From the NCBI RefSeq assembly GCF_025854275.1, contig NZ_CP107567.1, positions 7,440,001-7,504,000 on the forward strand: a stretch of DNA of 64,000 nucleotides, written 5' to 3'. How positions within the stretch are numbered: position 1 is the first letter of the stretch; every line of letters begins with the position of its first letter. Positions 8,497-16,804 of the stretch are shown one piece after another. The notes under the pieces are model-generated. The model was not told where the DNA came from and ran no database searches. It saw nothing but the letters and a program-made list of their open reading frames with translations. The translations under genes were made by a program, and so were the position numbers. The stretch is from Streptomyces peucetius (GTDB lineage Bacteria; Actinomycetota; Actinomycetes; Streptomycetales; Streptomycetaceae).

Positions 8497-8525
8497 TTGG
8501 TCGGTAACCCAACAGTCAGTAAAGT
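8497..8525 (+). promoter_or_regulatory. Housekeeping-type promoter for the SDR gene
   Basis: TTGGTC at 8497-8502 and TAAAGT at 8520-8525 are separated by exactly 17 nt, a good match to HrdB-type promoters. This puts the transcript start near 8532. It excludes translation from the in-frame TTG at 8497 and supports the ATG at 8575. Confidence 0.6.
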
Positions 8526-8574
8526 CGAGCCTTTGAAACGTGGCATTCGAGTGACCGAGGAACGGCAACCAGCG

Positions 8575-10041
8575 ATGACGGTGACAGAGGACAGCCCGGT
8601 GGCGTACGGGCCGGGCATCGACCCGGAGCGGCTGGCCGTCTGCCTGAGCGTGCTCGAGGAGCTCGACAAGCTCGAGGTCGACCACCCGGACGCGATCGCG
8701 GTGCGCCGTGCGACGGCCGGGGTCTACCGCACGGTGAAGCAGCGCCGGCGGCAGGAGCGCCGCGCGGCCAAGACGGCGCACGACAAGGCCGTCACGGAGG
8801 CGACCGCGACCGGTTCCGCTGCCCGGATCGACGACGAGACGCAGGGCGTGCTGCCCTCGTCCTCCTCCCAGGGGGAGATCGCGGGCATACTGCGGCGCCC
8901 GCGTTCCTGCTACATCTGCAAGACCCGCTACGTCGAGGTCGATGCGTTCTACCACCAGCTGTGCCAGGCGTGCGCGGCCGAGAACCGCGCCCGGCGCGAC
9001 GCGCGCGCCGATCTGACCGGCAAGCGCGCCCTGCTCACCGGCGGCCGGGCCAAGATCGGTATGTACATCGCGCTGCGGTTGCTGCGTGACGGTGCTCACA
9101 CCACCATCACCACCCGCTTCCCGAACGACGCGGTCCGCCGCTTCAAGGCGATGCCGGACAGCGACGACTGGATCCACCGGCTCAAGATCGTGGGCATCGA
9201 CCTGCGGGACCCGGCGCAGGTCGTCGCCCTCGCCGACTCGGTCGCGGCCGAGGGCCCGCTCGACATCCTGATCAACAACGCCGCCCAGACGGTCCGCCGT
9301 TCCCCGCAGGCGTACCGGGAGCTGGTCGCCGCCGAGTCGGGGCCGCTGCCGGCGGGCGAACTTCCGTCGGCCGAGGTCATCGGCACGTTCGGCAGCGGCG
9401 CCGTCGACTCGGTGGCCGCCCTGCCGTCGGCCGGCGCGGAGGGGCTGACGGCGCAGCAGGTCACGGACCTGGCCCTGGTCAGCGGCTCCGCCTCGCCCGA
9501 GCGCATCGCGGCGGGCACGGCCATCGACGCGGGCGGCCTGGTGCCCGACCTGCACGACACGAACAGCTGGATCCAGACCGTCTCCGAGGTCGACCCGGTC
9601 GAGCTGCTCGAGGTCCAGCTGTGCAACTCCACCGCGCCGTTCATCCTGATCAGCCGACTCCGTCCGGCGATGGCAGCGGCCGCGTCGCGGCGGAAGTACG
9701 TGGTGAACGTGTCGGCCATGGAAGGCGTCTTCAGCCGCGGCTACAAGGGCGCGGGCCACCCGCACACCAACATGGCCAAGGCCGCGCTGAACATGCTGAC
9801 CCGCACCAGCGCGCAGGAGATGTTCGAGGCGGACGGCATCCTGATGACGGCCGTCGACACCGGCTGGATCACCGACGAACGTCCGCACCCCGACAAGATG
9901 CGTCTGGCGGACGCCGGTTTCCACGCCCCGCTCGACCTGATCGACGGCGCGGCCCGCGTCTACGACCCGATCGTGCGCGGCGAGGACGGCGAGGACCTGT
10001 ACGGCTGCTTCCTCAAGGACTACGCCCCCGCCAACTGGTAG
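8575..10041 (+). CDS. SDR-family protein with zinc-ribbon-like insert
   Basis: A 488-residue protein in three parts: a charged helical region (1-105, with KQRRRQERRAAK), a four-cysteine element C112-x2-C115-x14-C130-x2-C133 that looks like a zinc ribbon, and a short-chain dehydrogenase domain from about residue 148. The cofactor loop TGGRAKIG (155-162) and NNAA motif are present, but at the Y-x3-K position the Tyr is replaced by Thr398 (THR-x3-Lys402), so classical SDR catalysis is doubtful. ATG at 8575 is favoured because GAGGAA lies about 12 nt upstream and the frame's earlier start falls inside the promoter. It is monocistronic and ends in a strong terminator. NAD(P) binding is likely; the function is unknown. 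Confidence 0.85.
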   Translation: MTVTEDSPVAYGPGIDPERLAVCLSVLEELDKLEVDHPDAIAVRRATAGVYRTVKQRRRQERRAAKTAHDKAVTEATATGSAARIDDETQGVLPSSSSQGEIAGILRRPRSCYICKTRYVEVDAFYHQLCQACAAENRARRDARADLTGKRALLTGGRAKIGMYIALRLLRDGAHTTITTRFPNDAVRRFKAMPDSDDWIHRLKIVGIDLRDPAQVVALADSVAAEGPLDILINNAAQTVRRSPQAYRELVAAESGPLPAGELPSAEVIGTFGSGAVDSVAALPSAGAEGLTAQQVTDLALVSGSASPERIAAGTAIDAGGLVPDLHDTNSWIQTVSEVDPVELLEVQLCNSTAPFILISRLRPAMAAAASRRKYVVNVSAMEGVFSRGYKGAGHPHTNMAKAALNMLTRTSAQEMFEADGILMTAVDTGWITDERPHPDKMRLADAGFHAPLDLIDGAARVYDPIVRGEDGEDLYGCFLKDYAPANW

Positions 10042-10066
10042 GCCATCGCCTCACATCGCACCACGT

Positions 10067-10107
10067 GCCACGGCCGGTGCATCCGACTCGGGTGCACCGG
10101 CCGTGGC
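10067..10107 (+). terminator. Strong hairpin terminator after SDR gene
   Basis: A perfect 15-bp stem (10067-10081 with 10093-10107) and an 11-nt loop begin 25 nt after the stop codon and are followed by TTTC. No long U-tract, as is usual in Streptomyces. Confidence 0.85.
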
Positions 10108-10192
10108 TTTCGGTCCGGACGCCGGGAGCGGCCTGAATCGAGCGGAATTCGCGGCGCTATCGAGCGCGGCGCCGCTCATTTGGTTATCTTGG

Positions 10193-10334
10193 GGTGGACG
10201 GACGAGCCACCAAGGGATCCACAAACTCCCTTCGGCCGTCCTGGGACAGGTCTGCAACCAGGCCGCGGTCCCGCCCGAGTGACGGCGCCACCGCGACCGA
10301 ACTGCCCCTGTCCCAGTTTCGCGACACGAAGGAG
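10193..10334 (+). promoter_or_regulatory. Structured 5' leader of the 56-residue peptide gene
   Basis: Several stems can form between the previous terminator and the start codon: GGTGG/CCACC (10193-10197, 10207-10211), AAGGGA/TCCCTT around 10212-10232, CGCGGT/ACCGCG (10264-10269, 10290-10295), enclosed by a perfect 10-bp pairing of CTGGGACAGG (10241-10250) with CCTGTCCCAG (10307-10316). The ribosome-binding site GAAGGAG follows at 10328-10334. It resembles no riboswitch class I could match; a GCAACC element is present but the rest of the SAM-riboswitch core is not. Confidence 0.45.
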
Positions 10335-10340
10335 TGCGCG

Positions 10341-10511
10341 GTGACACCAGATGTGAAGCAAGACCAACGCCCGTCGGAGCGCGGCGGCGAACGAGCCGGC
10401 AAGACCGAAGAGCTCGGCAATCTCGAGGTCTGGGCCCGCTCGGCCCCGATCCGGCTCGCCGGATACGAGGAGGACCTCGCCGAACCGCACATCCTGCCGG
10501 GCATCGACTGA
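10341..10511 (+). CDS. 56-residue orphan peptide, possible RiPP precursor
   Basis: A 56-residue, highly charged peptide starting at GTG 10341, chosen because GAAGGAG sits 6 nt upstream. The N-terminal half is Lys/Arg/Glu/Gln-rich and lacks hydrophobic segments. The C-terminal half (NLEVWARSAPIRLAGYEEDL and the tail AEPHILPGID) is more ordered and holds the only Trp, Tyr and His. No signal peptide, no Cys, and only two Ser. The layout (polar leader, aromatic-containing tail) resembles a ribosomal natural-product precursor, but no radical-SAM, ATP-grasp or lanthipeptide enzyme is nearby. The only neighbour, 8 nt away and convergent, is a lipase-maturation-factor gene. A long structured leader precedes it. 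Family not recognised. Confidence 0.7.
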   Translation: MTPDVKQDQRPSERGGERAGKTEELGNLEVWARSAPIRLAGYEEDLAEPHILPGID

Positions 10512-10519
10512 CCAGCGCT

Positions 10520-11926
10520 TCAGGACAGCCGTGCGGGCGCCAGGAACTCGCGTACGAAGGTGCGGTGCCACCGCGCCCCGGTCTCCCGCCGCTCGCGCCG
10601 GGTGGTGAACCGGTAGCGGTAGAGCCGCGCCCGCACATGGGTGGGCGGCGCGTCCGGGAAGGGGTTGCGCCGCAGCAGCCGGAGCGTGTCCCGGTCGCCG
10701 TCGAGCAACCGCTCCACGAACGGCAGGAACCACGGCCCTGCGTAGGCCGGGGAGAGCGCGGCGAACCACATCATCCAGTCGAGCCGCAGATGGTACGGGG
10801 CGTACTGGCGCGGCAGCCGGCGCACGTCGCCCGGCTTGCCCTTGAACTCGTACTCCCGCCAGACGGTCCCCTCGTGGAGCGTCCTCTCGTCCGTCCCCTC
10901 CACCACCAGCTCCTGCCGGACCCGGCCCACCGTGCCGAACGCGCCGTAGGAGTTCACCAGGTGCAGCGAGTCGTAGGAGCGGTTCATCGCCTGGTGCTTG
11001 GAGAGCAGGTTGCGTGCCGGGCGGTAGCTGAGAGCCAGGACCAGCACGGTCACGGCGATCACCACGATCCGGTACCAGAGCGGCGCCTCTGGCAGCGGGT
11101 GCGGGCCCGCGACGAGCGAACCGTCGAACGCGGAGAGGGCGATGACGATCGTCAGCCAGTTCAGCCACGCGAAGTTGCCCGACAGCACGAGCCACAGCTG
11201 GGTCACCACGATCAGTGCCGCGGCGACGCTCGCCACCGGCTGCGGGGTGAACAGCAGGAACGGCACGGCGAGTTGCACCACATGATTGGCCGCCGCCTCG
11301 ACGCGGTGCACGGGCCGGGGCAGCAGGTGGAAGAGCCGGCTCAGCGGGCCGGGCATCGGCTGGGTCTCATGATGGAAGTACAGGCAGGTCAGATTGCGCC
11401 AGCAGGCGTCACCGCGGAGCTTGATGAGCCCCGCCCCGAACTCCAGCCGGAACAGCAGCCAGCGCAGCAGCCACAGCACCAGCACCGGCGGCTGGACGTG
11501 TTCGTTGCCGAGGAAGACCGCGAGGAAGCCGGTCTCCAGCAGCAGCGACTCCCATCCGAACCCGTACCAGGTCTGGCCGACGTTGACGATCGAGAGGTAC
11601 AGCAGCCACAGCACCGCCCACCAGGCCATGGCGGCCCCGAGCGGAAGCCGGTCGGCCGCTCCGGCGACCAGGGCCGCGGAGAGCAGACATCCGGTCCAGG
11701 CGACCAGGGCGAAGAAACGGTCGGAGTAGTGCAGCCGGAACACCGTCGGTGAAGCGCGCCAGGGCACCCGGCGCAGGAAGTCCGGCACCGGCAGCATTCC
11801 GCGCTCGCCGATCAGCGCCTTGAACTGCAGGGCGGCGGAGAGGAACGCGACGAAGTACACGGCGGCGAGAGCCCGCTGGAACACCAGCCGGCTCAGCCAG
11901 TAAGCGTCGTCGCCGAACCACTCCAT
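10520..11926 (-). CDS. Lipase maturation factor family membrane protein
   Basis: A 468-residue polytopic membrane protein of the lipase-maturation-factor family. The N-terminus (WFGDDAYWLSRLVFQRALAA) and motifs such as YGFGWESLLLETGFLAVFLG and RRLPRQYAPYHLRLDWMMWF follow the family pattern, with about eight hydrophobic segments in the first 320 residues and a soluble C-terminal domain. In animals LMF1 helps fold lipases in the ER; the bacterial role is unknown. ATG at 11926 is the likely start although GGAGGGG lies only 2 nt before it. The frame continues upstream into the DUF1990 gene and those residues are not family-like. It ends 8 nt from the convergent peptide gene and probably belongs to the transcript of the YndJ/DUF1990 pair. 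Confidence 0.85.
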   Translation of the reverse strand: MEWFGDDAYWLSRLVFQRALAAVYFVAFLSAALQFKALIGERGMLPVPDFLRRVPWRASPTVFRLHYSDRFFALVAWTGCLLSAALVAGAADRLPLGAAMAWWAVLWLLYLSIVNVGQTWYGFGWESLLLETGFLAVFLGNEHVQPPVLVLWLLRWLLFRLEFGAGLIKLRGDACWRNLTCLYFHHETQPMPGPLSRLFHLLPRPVHRVEAAANHVVQLAVPFLLFTPQPVASVAAALIVVTQLWLVLSGNFAWLNWLTIVIALSAFDGSLVAGPHPLPEAPLWYRIVVIAVTVLVLALSYRPARNLLSKHQAMNRSYDSLHLVNSYGAFGTVGRVRQELVVEGTDERTLHEGTVWREYEFKGKPGDVRRLPRQYAPYHLRLDWMMWFAALSPAYAGPWFLPFVERLLDGDRDTLRLLRRNPFPDAPPTHVRARLYRYRFTTRRERRETGARWHRTFVREFLAPARLS

Positions 11927-11955
11927 CCCCTCCAGTATCGGCCCGCGATCCGGGA

Positions 11956-12486
11956 TCAGCCCGCAGCGATCCGTCGCAGCGTGTGGCCCAGCCGCCGTGC
12001 GTACCAGCGCTGCAGCACGGGCACCAGCGGGCCGCCGAGCCGGCTGTACCACGCGGCGGGCCGGCTGAACGCCAGCACGGTGAACCACACGGAGCCGTCG
12101 TCGTGCAGATCGACGGTGAAAGCCTCCTCGCCCAGCTCGGGATGGCCGGTGAGCGTGCCGTACGCGAAGCCGGTGCGGTTCTCGTCGTACACCGTCCAGA
12201 TCACCTCGCACGGCACGGCCAGGCGGAGCGGACCGATGCCCGCGGAGACCTCGACCCGCACCCCGGGCGCCGCGCGCTCCGCGGACGCCCGTACCCCGGC
12301 CCCCGACGCACGGTGCATGCGCCAGGTCGTGACCGCGCGGCCCGCGGCCCCGAACGCGGCCCGGCCGGTCCCGATGCGGGTGGTGTGGTGCAGATGGTGG
12401 TAGCCGGCCGGGAGCGGGCCGAGCCGCGTCGCGCCGACCTCCGGGTAGTCGAGGCTGCGTGCGGGGTTCCGGCGTGCGGAGCTCAT
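11956..12486 (-). CDS. DUF1990 family protein
   Basis: A 176-residue soluble protein of the DUF1990 family: the region YPEVGATRLGPLPAGYHHLH near the N-terminus, then VIWTVYDENRTGFAYGTLTGHPELGEEAF, and a C-terminus with the AWYSRLGGPLVPVLQ pattern. The biochemical role is unknown. ATG 12486 overlaps the stop of the YndJ-like gene as ATGA, which fixes the start and shows translational coupling. It is separated from the lipase maturation factor gene by 29 nt, so the three genes likely form one operon controlled from the palindromes upstream of 13328. Confidence 0.88.
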   Translation of the reverse strand: MSSARRNPARSLDYPEVGATRLGPLPAGYHHLHHTTRIGTGRAAFGAAGRAVTTWRMHRASGAGVRASAERAAPGVRVEVSAGIGPLRLAVPCEVIWTVYDENRTGFAYGTLTGHPELGEEAFTVDLHDDGSVWFTVLAFSRPAAWYSRLGGPLVPVLQRWYARRLGHTLRRIAAG

Positions 12487-13328
12487 ACGGCACTCTCCTT
12501 CATGTCCTTGATCGTTTCCATGTCCCCGATCCTTCGCCAGGCCAGCACCGAGCAGAGTGCGAAGCCGAGGGCGTTGCCGAGGCCGTGGGTGGCGGCCATC
12601 CAGGTCAGGCTGGGGTGCGGGAGGTCCGCGGCCTCGCCGACCGCCCAGCTCAGCGCCAGCAGCATCGTCGCCACCAGCACGGCCGCGGAGACCGCGAGCA
12701 GCGCCCGCGTCCACCGGTCGTGCTCAGGCCCGCGGACGTCGCGCCAGGTCACCAGGGCCACGGCCCACATGCCCGCCGTGAGCACCAGCGCACCGGCGAG
12801 CTCGGCCCAGTCGTCGATGAAGTAGCCCGCGAGGACGCCCAGCGTGCCGATCGGCACGCTGAGCGCGGCGAACCGCCCGAGCGGTCCGTCGGCCCGGCCG
12901 CAGACCAGGCCCGCGACGAGCGCGGCGGCGAACCCGGCGAAGTGGAAGTGCGGCACGGTCAGCGCCAGGATCGGCAGCGTGAAGCCGAACAGTTCGTGAC
13001 CGGCCCGCTCCGCGACCAGCGCGAGCCCCGCGACGGACGGTGTGACCAGGGCGGTCAGTACCGCGACCTCCGCGGGCGCGACCGAGCGGGTGGCGGCGAG
13101 CCGCCGGACCGCCTGGGCGGCCGGCAGCAGTGTGCCGAACGCGAAGACGACCGCCAGTGCGGTCGCCGCATCCCCTCGTGGCAGCCAGAGCGCGACGGCG
13201 CCCGGTACGGCGAACAGCGGCCAGATCCGCCGAACGGGTGCGAGCCGTACGGGGTCGAGCAGCCGCAGCCCCGCCGGTACGACGATCAGCATCCCGAGCA
13301 TGACGATCAGGTTGACCAGGACGGACAT
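12483..13328 (-). CDS. YndJ-like transmembrane protein
   Basis: A 281-residue membrane protein with about eight hydrophobic helices, matching the YndJ family by overall pattern, including the conserved LTVPHFHFAGF segment in mid-protein. The HFHF histidines are an obvious candidate metal or redox site but nothing is established for the family. GTGGGGGG precedes the ATG at 13328. It is first in an operon with DUF1990 (4-nt overlap), and the two are often linked in actinobacteria. Twin palindromes at 13346-13402 suggest control by a TetR-type repressor that is not encoded next to it. Confidence 0.82.
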   Translation of the reverse strand: MSVLVNLIVMLGMLIVVPAGLRLLDPVRLAPVRRIWPLFAVPGAVALWLPRGDAATALAVVFAFGTLLPAAQAVRRLAATRSVAPAEVAVLTALVTPSVAGLALVAERAGHELFGFTLPILALTVPHFHFAGFAAALVAGLVCGRADGPLGRFAALSVPIGTLGVLAGYFIDDWAELAGALVLTAGMWAVALVTWRDVRGPEHDRWTRALLAVSAAVLVATMLLALSWAVGEAADLPHPSLTWMAATHGLGNALGFALCSVLAWRRIGDMETIKDMKESAV

Positions 13329-13345
13329 GCCGCACCCCCCACCGA

Positions 13346-13402
13346 TTGAACGTGTTCAAACCTCTCTGGCGCCCAGCCTATGCGTCGAACTGAACGCGTT
13401 CA
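13346..13402. promoter_or_regulatory. Twin palindromic operators TGAAC-N2-GTTCA
   Basis: Two matching palindromes, TTGAACGTGTTCAA (13346-13359) and TGAACGCGTTCA (13391-13402), lie 44 bp apart centre to centre (about four helix turns), between the divergent YndJ-like gene and the DUF6777 lipoprotein gene. The symmetry and arm length fit TetR-family operators. Confidence 0.65.
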
Positions 13403-13472
13403 AGTCGCATCGCTCGTGATGATCCGTCAGAAATTGAGGGACATCCCGGGTTGCGGAAGGCAGGAGATCCTG

Positions 13473-14633
13473 GTGCGTTCACCGATGCGTGGTCTGTACG
13501 CGGCGGTCGCCGTGCTGTGCGTGGGGCCGCTGGCCGCCGGCTGCGGAGGCGAGAGCAAGGCGGCGGAACCGGAGGAGATCCTCCTCCAGTCGTCCGCGGC
13601 GACGGGCCCGGAGCCCTTCACGGCGTCGACCGCCAGCCCCGGCCGGCCCCCCGCCCTGCCGCGCGTCGCGAGCGCACCGAAGAGCCCGTCCGGTGGAGGG
13701 GTGACGCTGCGCACCATGTCGGGCTCGGCACCGGGGTTGTACGCCGGCACCCAGGAGGTGGCGGCCTGTGACGTCGCCGCGCAGGCCGGGCTGCTGGTCA
13801 CCGACAAGGACAAGGCCCGCGCGTTCGCCGAGGGGGCGGGGGTCGAGCCGTCGGGCATCGGTGCCTTTCTGCGCGGCCTGACGCCGGTGCTGCTGCGCAC
13901 CGACGTCCGCGTCACCGGACACGGCTTCCACGACGGCTCCGCCGTCGCCCGCCAGTCCGTCCTCCAGGCCGGTACGGCGATCCTGGTCGACCAGTACGGC
14001 GCCCCGCGGGTGCGGTGCGCCTCCGGCACGCCGCTGAAGAAGCCGGTCCCGGTCGGGGCCCGGATGGTCACCACGGGCACGGCCTGGCCCGGGTACCGCG
14101 CCGACCGGACGCTCGTCGTCAAGCCGGCGGCTCAGCCCGTCAACAACCTTCTGCTGGTGAGCGTCGTCGACAACGGCTGGATCGAGCGCCCGAGCGGAAC
14201 CACGGGCGAGGACGACGCCCGGCCCGCGGCGATCCCGCCCGTCGACCCCGACGAGGTCTTCGCCGATCCAGGTCGCGACGAACCGGACGACGCCGCCGAC
14301 CCTGCGGGCGCCGAGGGCGCGAGCTCCGGGCCGCGCCCCTCGGAGGCCGCACCACAGCCGCCCGCGGAACCCGCCGCCCCGCCCGCGGAACCCGCGCCGC
14401 CGGTCGAGCCCGCCCCGCCTGCGGAGCCCGGCCCGTCGGCGGCCCCGCAGCCCGACCTGCCCCCGGGGCCGCTCCCGGGGGTCCCGGACCAGGTGGAACC
14501 CGAGCCGGCCGACCCGTGGCTCCCGGACGACGCCGTCGGCGCCCACGACACCGACGGGGGAACGGGGGTCGGGTCCGATCCGGTCGCAACGGTCCCGGAG
14601 GAGCCTGCCGAGGGGGACGCGTTCCGGCGCTGA
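13473..14633 (+). CDS. DUF6777-type lipoprotein with Pro-rich tail
   Basis: A 386-residue predicted lipoprotein: signal peptide with lipobox LAAGC (lipidated Cys24 from the GTG start), then a conserved extracellular domain containing VTLRTMSGSAPGLYAGTQEV and LRGLTPVLLRTDVRVTGHGF, as in DUF6777 proteins of Streptomyces. From about residue 250 it becomes a Pro/Ala/Glu-rich, probably extended region (PPAEPAAPPAEPAPPVEPAP) likely to span or associate with the cell wall. GTG at 13473 has GGAG 6 nt upstream; ATG 13485 is the alternative. It starts downstream of the twin operators and may share their control. Function unknown. Confidence 0.82.
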   Translation: MRSPMRGLYAAVAVLCVGPLAAGCGGESKAAEPEEILLQSSAATGPEPFTASTASPGRPPALPRVASAPKSPSGGGVTLRTMSGSAPGLYAGTQEVAACDVAAQAGLLVTDKDKARAFAEGAGVEPSGIGAFLRGLTPVLLRTDVRVTGHGFHDGSAVARQSVLQAGTAILVDQYGAPRVRCASGTPLKKPVPVGARMVTTGTAWPGYRADRTLVVKPAAQPVNNLLLVSVVDNGWIERPSGTTGEDDARPAAIPPVDPDEVFADPGRDEPDDAADPAGAEGASSGPRPSEAAPQPPAEPAAPPAEPAPPVEPAPPAEPGPSAAPQPDLPPGPLPGVPDQVEPEPADPWLPDDAVGAHDTDGGTGVGSDPVATVPEEPAEGDAFRR

Positions 14634-14697
14634 CACACCGGGCAGGCCCCTCGCCCGACAGCTCGTGGATCGCGACAAATCATGGCAGAGTGGCTCC

Positions 14698-16770
14698 ATG
14701 GCTGATCGGGCAGCGGGTGCCCTGTCGCTCCCCGACGACTGGCCGGCGCACGCGGACGTGAGTCTCATCCTCAACCGGATGGGCACCTTCGACTGGGATC
14801 TCACCAGCGGGCTCATGCACTTGGACGAGCCCGGGCTCGACGTGTTCGACCTGTGTGCCGAGGAGTACGACGGCCGTCCGGAGAGCCTTTCGACGCGGGT
14901 ACCCGCCGACGAGGCCGTCCGTCTCGACACCATGGTGGCCCAGGCCCTGAAGAACGGGAGCGACAACTACGGCGCCTACTTCCGCATCCGGCGCCGTGAC
15001 GGAAACCTCCGCTGGACCCACACCCAGGCCTGCGTACGGCGGGACGAGACCGGCCGCCCGGTGCGCATCATCGGGATCGTCCGGGACGCGACCCAGGAGC
15101 TCGCCGACTCCACCGCCCACGTCGAGGTCGACCTCGAGCGCCGCAGACAGACCAGCGTCGTCGAGAGCACCACCGCCGCCCTGGCCCACGCCCGGACCGT
15201 CCAGGACGTCATCGAACTGCTGAAGAGCTCCCACGGGCTGGAGCACCTCGGCGCCACCAGCCTGGTCATGGGCCTCCTCGAGTCCGGCCGGATCCACCTC
15301 GTGGCCGAGGGACCGGAAGGATCCTTCGTACCCGGCACGCGCTACACGAGAGTCGACGAGCAGTATCCGATGAGCGAAGTGGTGCGCACACTCACCCCCC
15401 GCTTCATCGAGTCCAAGGCCGACTTCGCCCGGTCGTACCCGGTCCTGTGGCCGCACATCAGCGGACTCGGCATCTCCGCCGCCGCCTATCTGCCGCTGAT
15501 CGCGCAGGCCCGCCCCATCGGCGCGCTCGGCCTGCTCTACCGCGACAAGACCTCCTTCAGCGCCGACGAGCGCAACCTGCTCGTCGCGCTCGGCAGCAGC
15601 ATCGCCCAGAGCCTCCAGCGCGCCGTGCTGTACGAGCAGGAGCACGACCTCGCCGAGGGCCTGCAGCAGGCCATGCTGCCGCGCCGCATCCCCGAGGTGC
15701 CGGGCGCGCAGATCGCGGTGCGCTACCGCTCCGCGCGGTTCGGCCGGGACATCGGCGGCGACTGGTACGACGTCATCCCGCTGCCCGGCGGCCGCGTCGG
15801 GGCGGTCATCGGCGACGTACAGGGGCACGACACGCACGCTGCCGCGGTCATGGGGCAGTTGCGCATCGTGCTGCGGGCGTACGCGGCCGAAGGGCATCCC
15901 CCCGCCACTGTGATGGCCCGGGCCTCCGTCTTCCTGCACGAACTGGACACCGACCGGTTCGCGACATGCATCTACGCCGAGGCGGACCTGTCGACCGGAG
16001 TGCTGCAGGTGGTCAGGGCCGGCCACGTCGACCCGCTGATGCGCGACCAGAGCGGCAGTTGCCGCAGGCTGGCGATGTCGGGCGGCCTGCCTCTCGGCCT
16101 GTCCGCGGAGTTCGGCCGGCTGGAGTACCCGGTCGTCATCATCGAGATGGACCCGGGGCAGACGCTGGTGATGTACACCGACGGCCTGGTCGAACAACCG
16201 GGCGCGGACCTCGACGACGGGATGCAGCTGCTGTCCGAGCTGGTCCACGACGGTCCCCGGGACGTCCAACTGCTGGCCGACCGGCTCTGCGCAGTGGTGG
16301 ACGAACGCGGCGGCGACGACGACGTGGCGCTCCTGCTGCTGCGCCGCAAGGGCGCCTACACCGGCCGGCCGGGCGGCCGCCTCCAGCAGCACGTGGGCCA
16401 GGGCGACCCGGAGGCGCTCCGGTCGGCCCGGCACATGGTGCGCGCGGCCGTGGGGGCGTGGGGGGCCCGCCACCGCGCGGACGACATCGAGCTGGCCGCC
16501 GACGAGATGATCACCAACGCGCTGATGCACACCGACGGCGGGGCGATCATCACCGTGCGGGTGCCGACCGGCGCGGAACGGCGGCTGCGGGTGGAGGTCG
16601 AGGACCGCTCCAGCGCGCTGCCGCGCCGGCGTGAGGCAGGGGTGTCGGGCGTCTCGGGGCGGGGCCTGATGCTCGTGGACCTGCTGTCCGACAGCTGGGG
16701 GGTCGAGTCACGCGGCAGCGGCAAGTGCGTGTGGTGCGAGTTCCGCATGCCGGACAGGCCGGCGCGGTGA
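14698..16770 (+). CDS. PAS-GAF-SpoIIE phosphatase-HATPase regulator
   Basis: A 690-residue multidomain signalling protein. In order: PAS sensor (about 25-140, with the PAC-like FRIRRRDGNLRWTHTQACVR), GAF (about 170-320), a PP2C/SpoIIE serine phosphatase (about 330-540, with GDWYDVIPLPGGR, GDVQGHD and the late GGDDDVALLLL metal motif), and an anti-sigma-type HATPase domain (about 560-690, with N-box ELAADEMITNALMHT and GRGLMLVDLLSDSWG). Such proteins act in partner-switching: dephosphorylating an anti-sigma antagonist while the kinase domain may rephosphorylate it or bind a sigma factor. No anti-sigma antagonist gene is adjacent. ATG 14698 is chosen; CAGAGT lies 6 nt before it and no Shine-Dalgarno is seen, so it may be leaderless. 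An earlier ATG at 14683 is out of frame. Confidence 0.88.
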   Translation: MADRAAGALSLPDDWPAHADVSLILNRMGTFDWDLTSGLMHLDEPGLDVFDLCAEEYDGRPESLSTRVPADEAVRLDTMVAQALKNGSDNYGAYFRIRRRDGNLRWTHTQACVRRDETGRPVRIIGIVRDATQELADSTAHVEVDLERRRQTSVVESTTAALAHARTVQDVIELLKSSHGLEHLGATSLVMGLLESGRIHLVAEGPEGSFVPGTRYTRVDEQYPMSEVVRTLTPRFIESKADFARSYPVLWPHISGLGISAAAYLPLIAQARPIGALGLLYRDKTSFSADERNLLVALGSSIAQSLQRAVLYEQEHDLAEGLQQAMLPRRIPEVPGAQIAVRYRSARFGRDIGGDWYDVIPLPGGRVGAVIGDVQGHDTHAAAVMGQLRIVLRAYAAEGHPPATVMARASVFLHELDTDRFATCIYAEADLSTGVLQVVRAGHVDPLMRDQSGSCRRLAMSGGLPLGLSAEFGRLEYPVVIIEMDPGQTLVMYTDGLVEQPGADLDDGMQLLSELVHDGPRDVQLLADRLCAVVDERGGDDDVALLLLRRKGAYTGRPGGRLQQHVGQGDPEALRSARHMVRAAVGAWGARHRADDIELAADEMITNALMHTDGGAIITVRVPTGAERRLRVEVEDRSSALPRRREAGVSGVSGRGLMLVDLLSDSWGVESRGSGKCVWCEFRMPDRPAR

Positions 16771-16804
16771 CGGGCGCGGCGGTGCCGCGGGTGCCCGTGC
16801 CGGT

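Noticed and set aside
10180..10330. SAM-type riboswitch upstream of the 56-residue peptide
   Set aside because: TTATC, GGTGGA and GCAACC fragments are reminiscent, but the GATGA kink-turn and P1/P3 core of SAM-I and the AUGAGYGCC core of SAM-IV are missing.
14680..16530. A 616-codon minus-strand frame opposite the SpoIIE phosphatase
   Set aside because: Shadow frame with composition of reversed codons.
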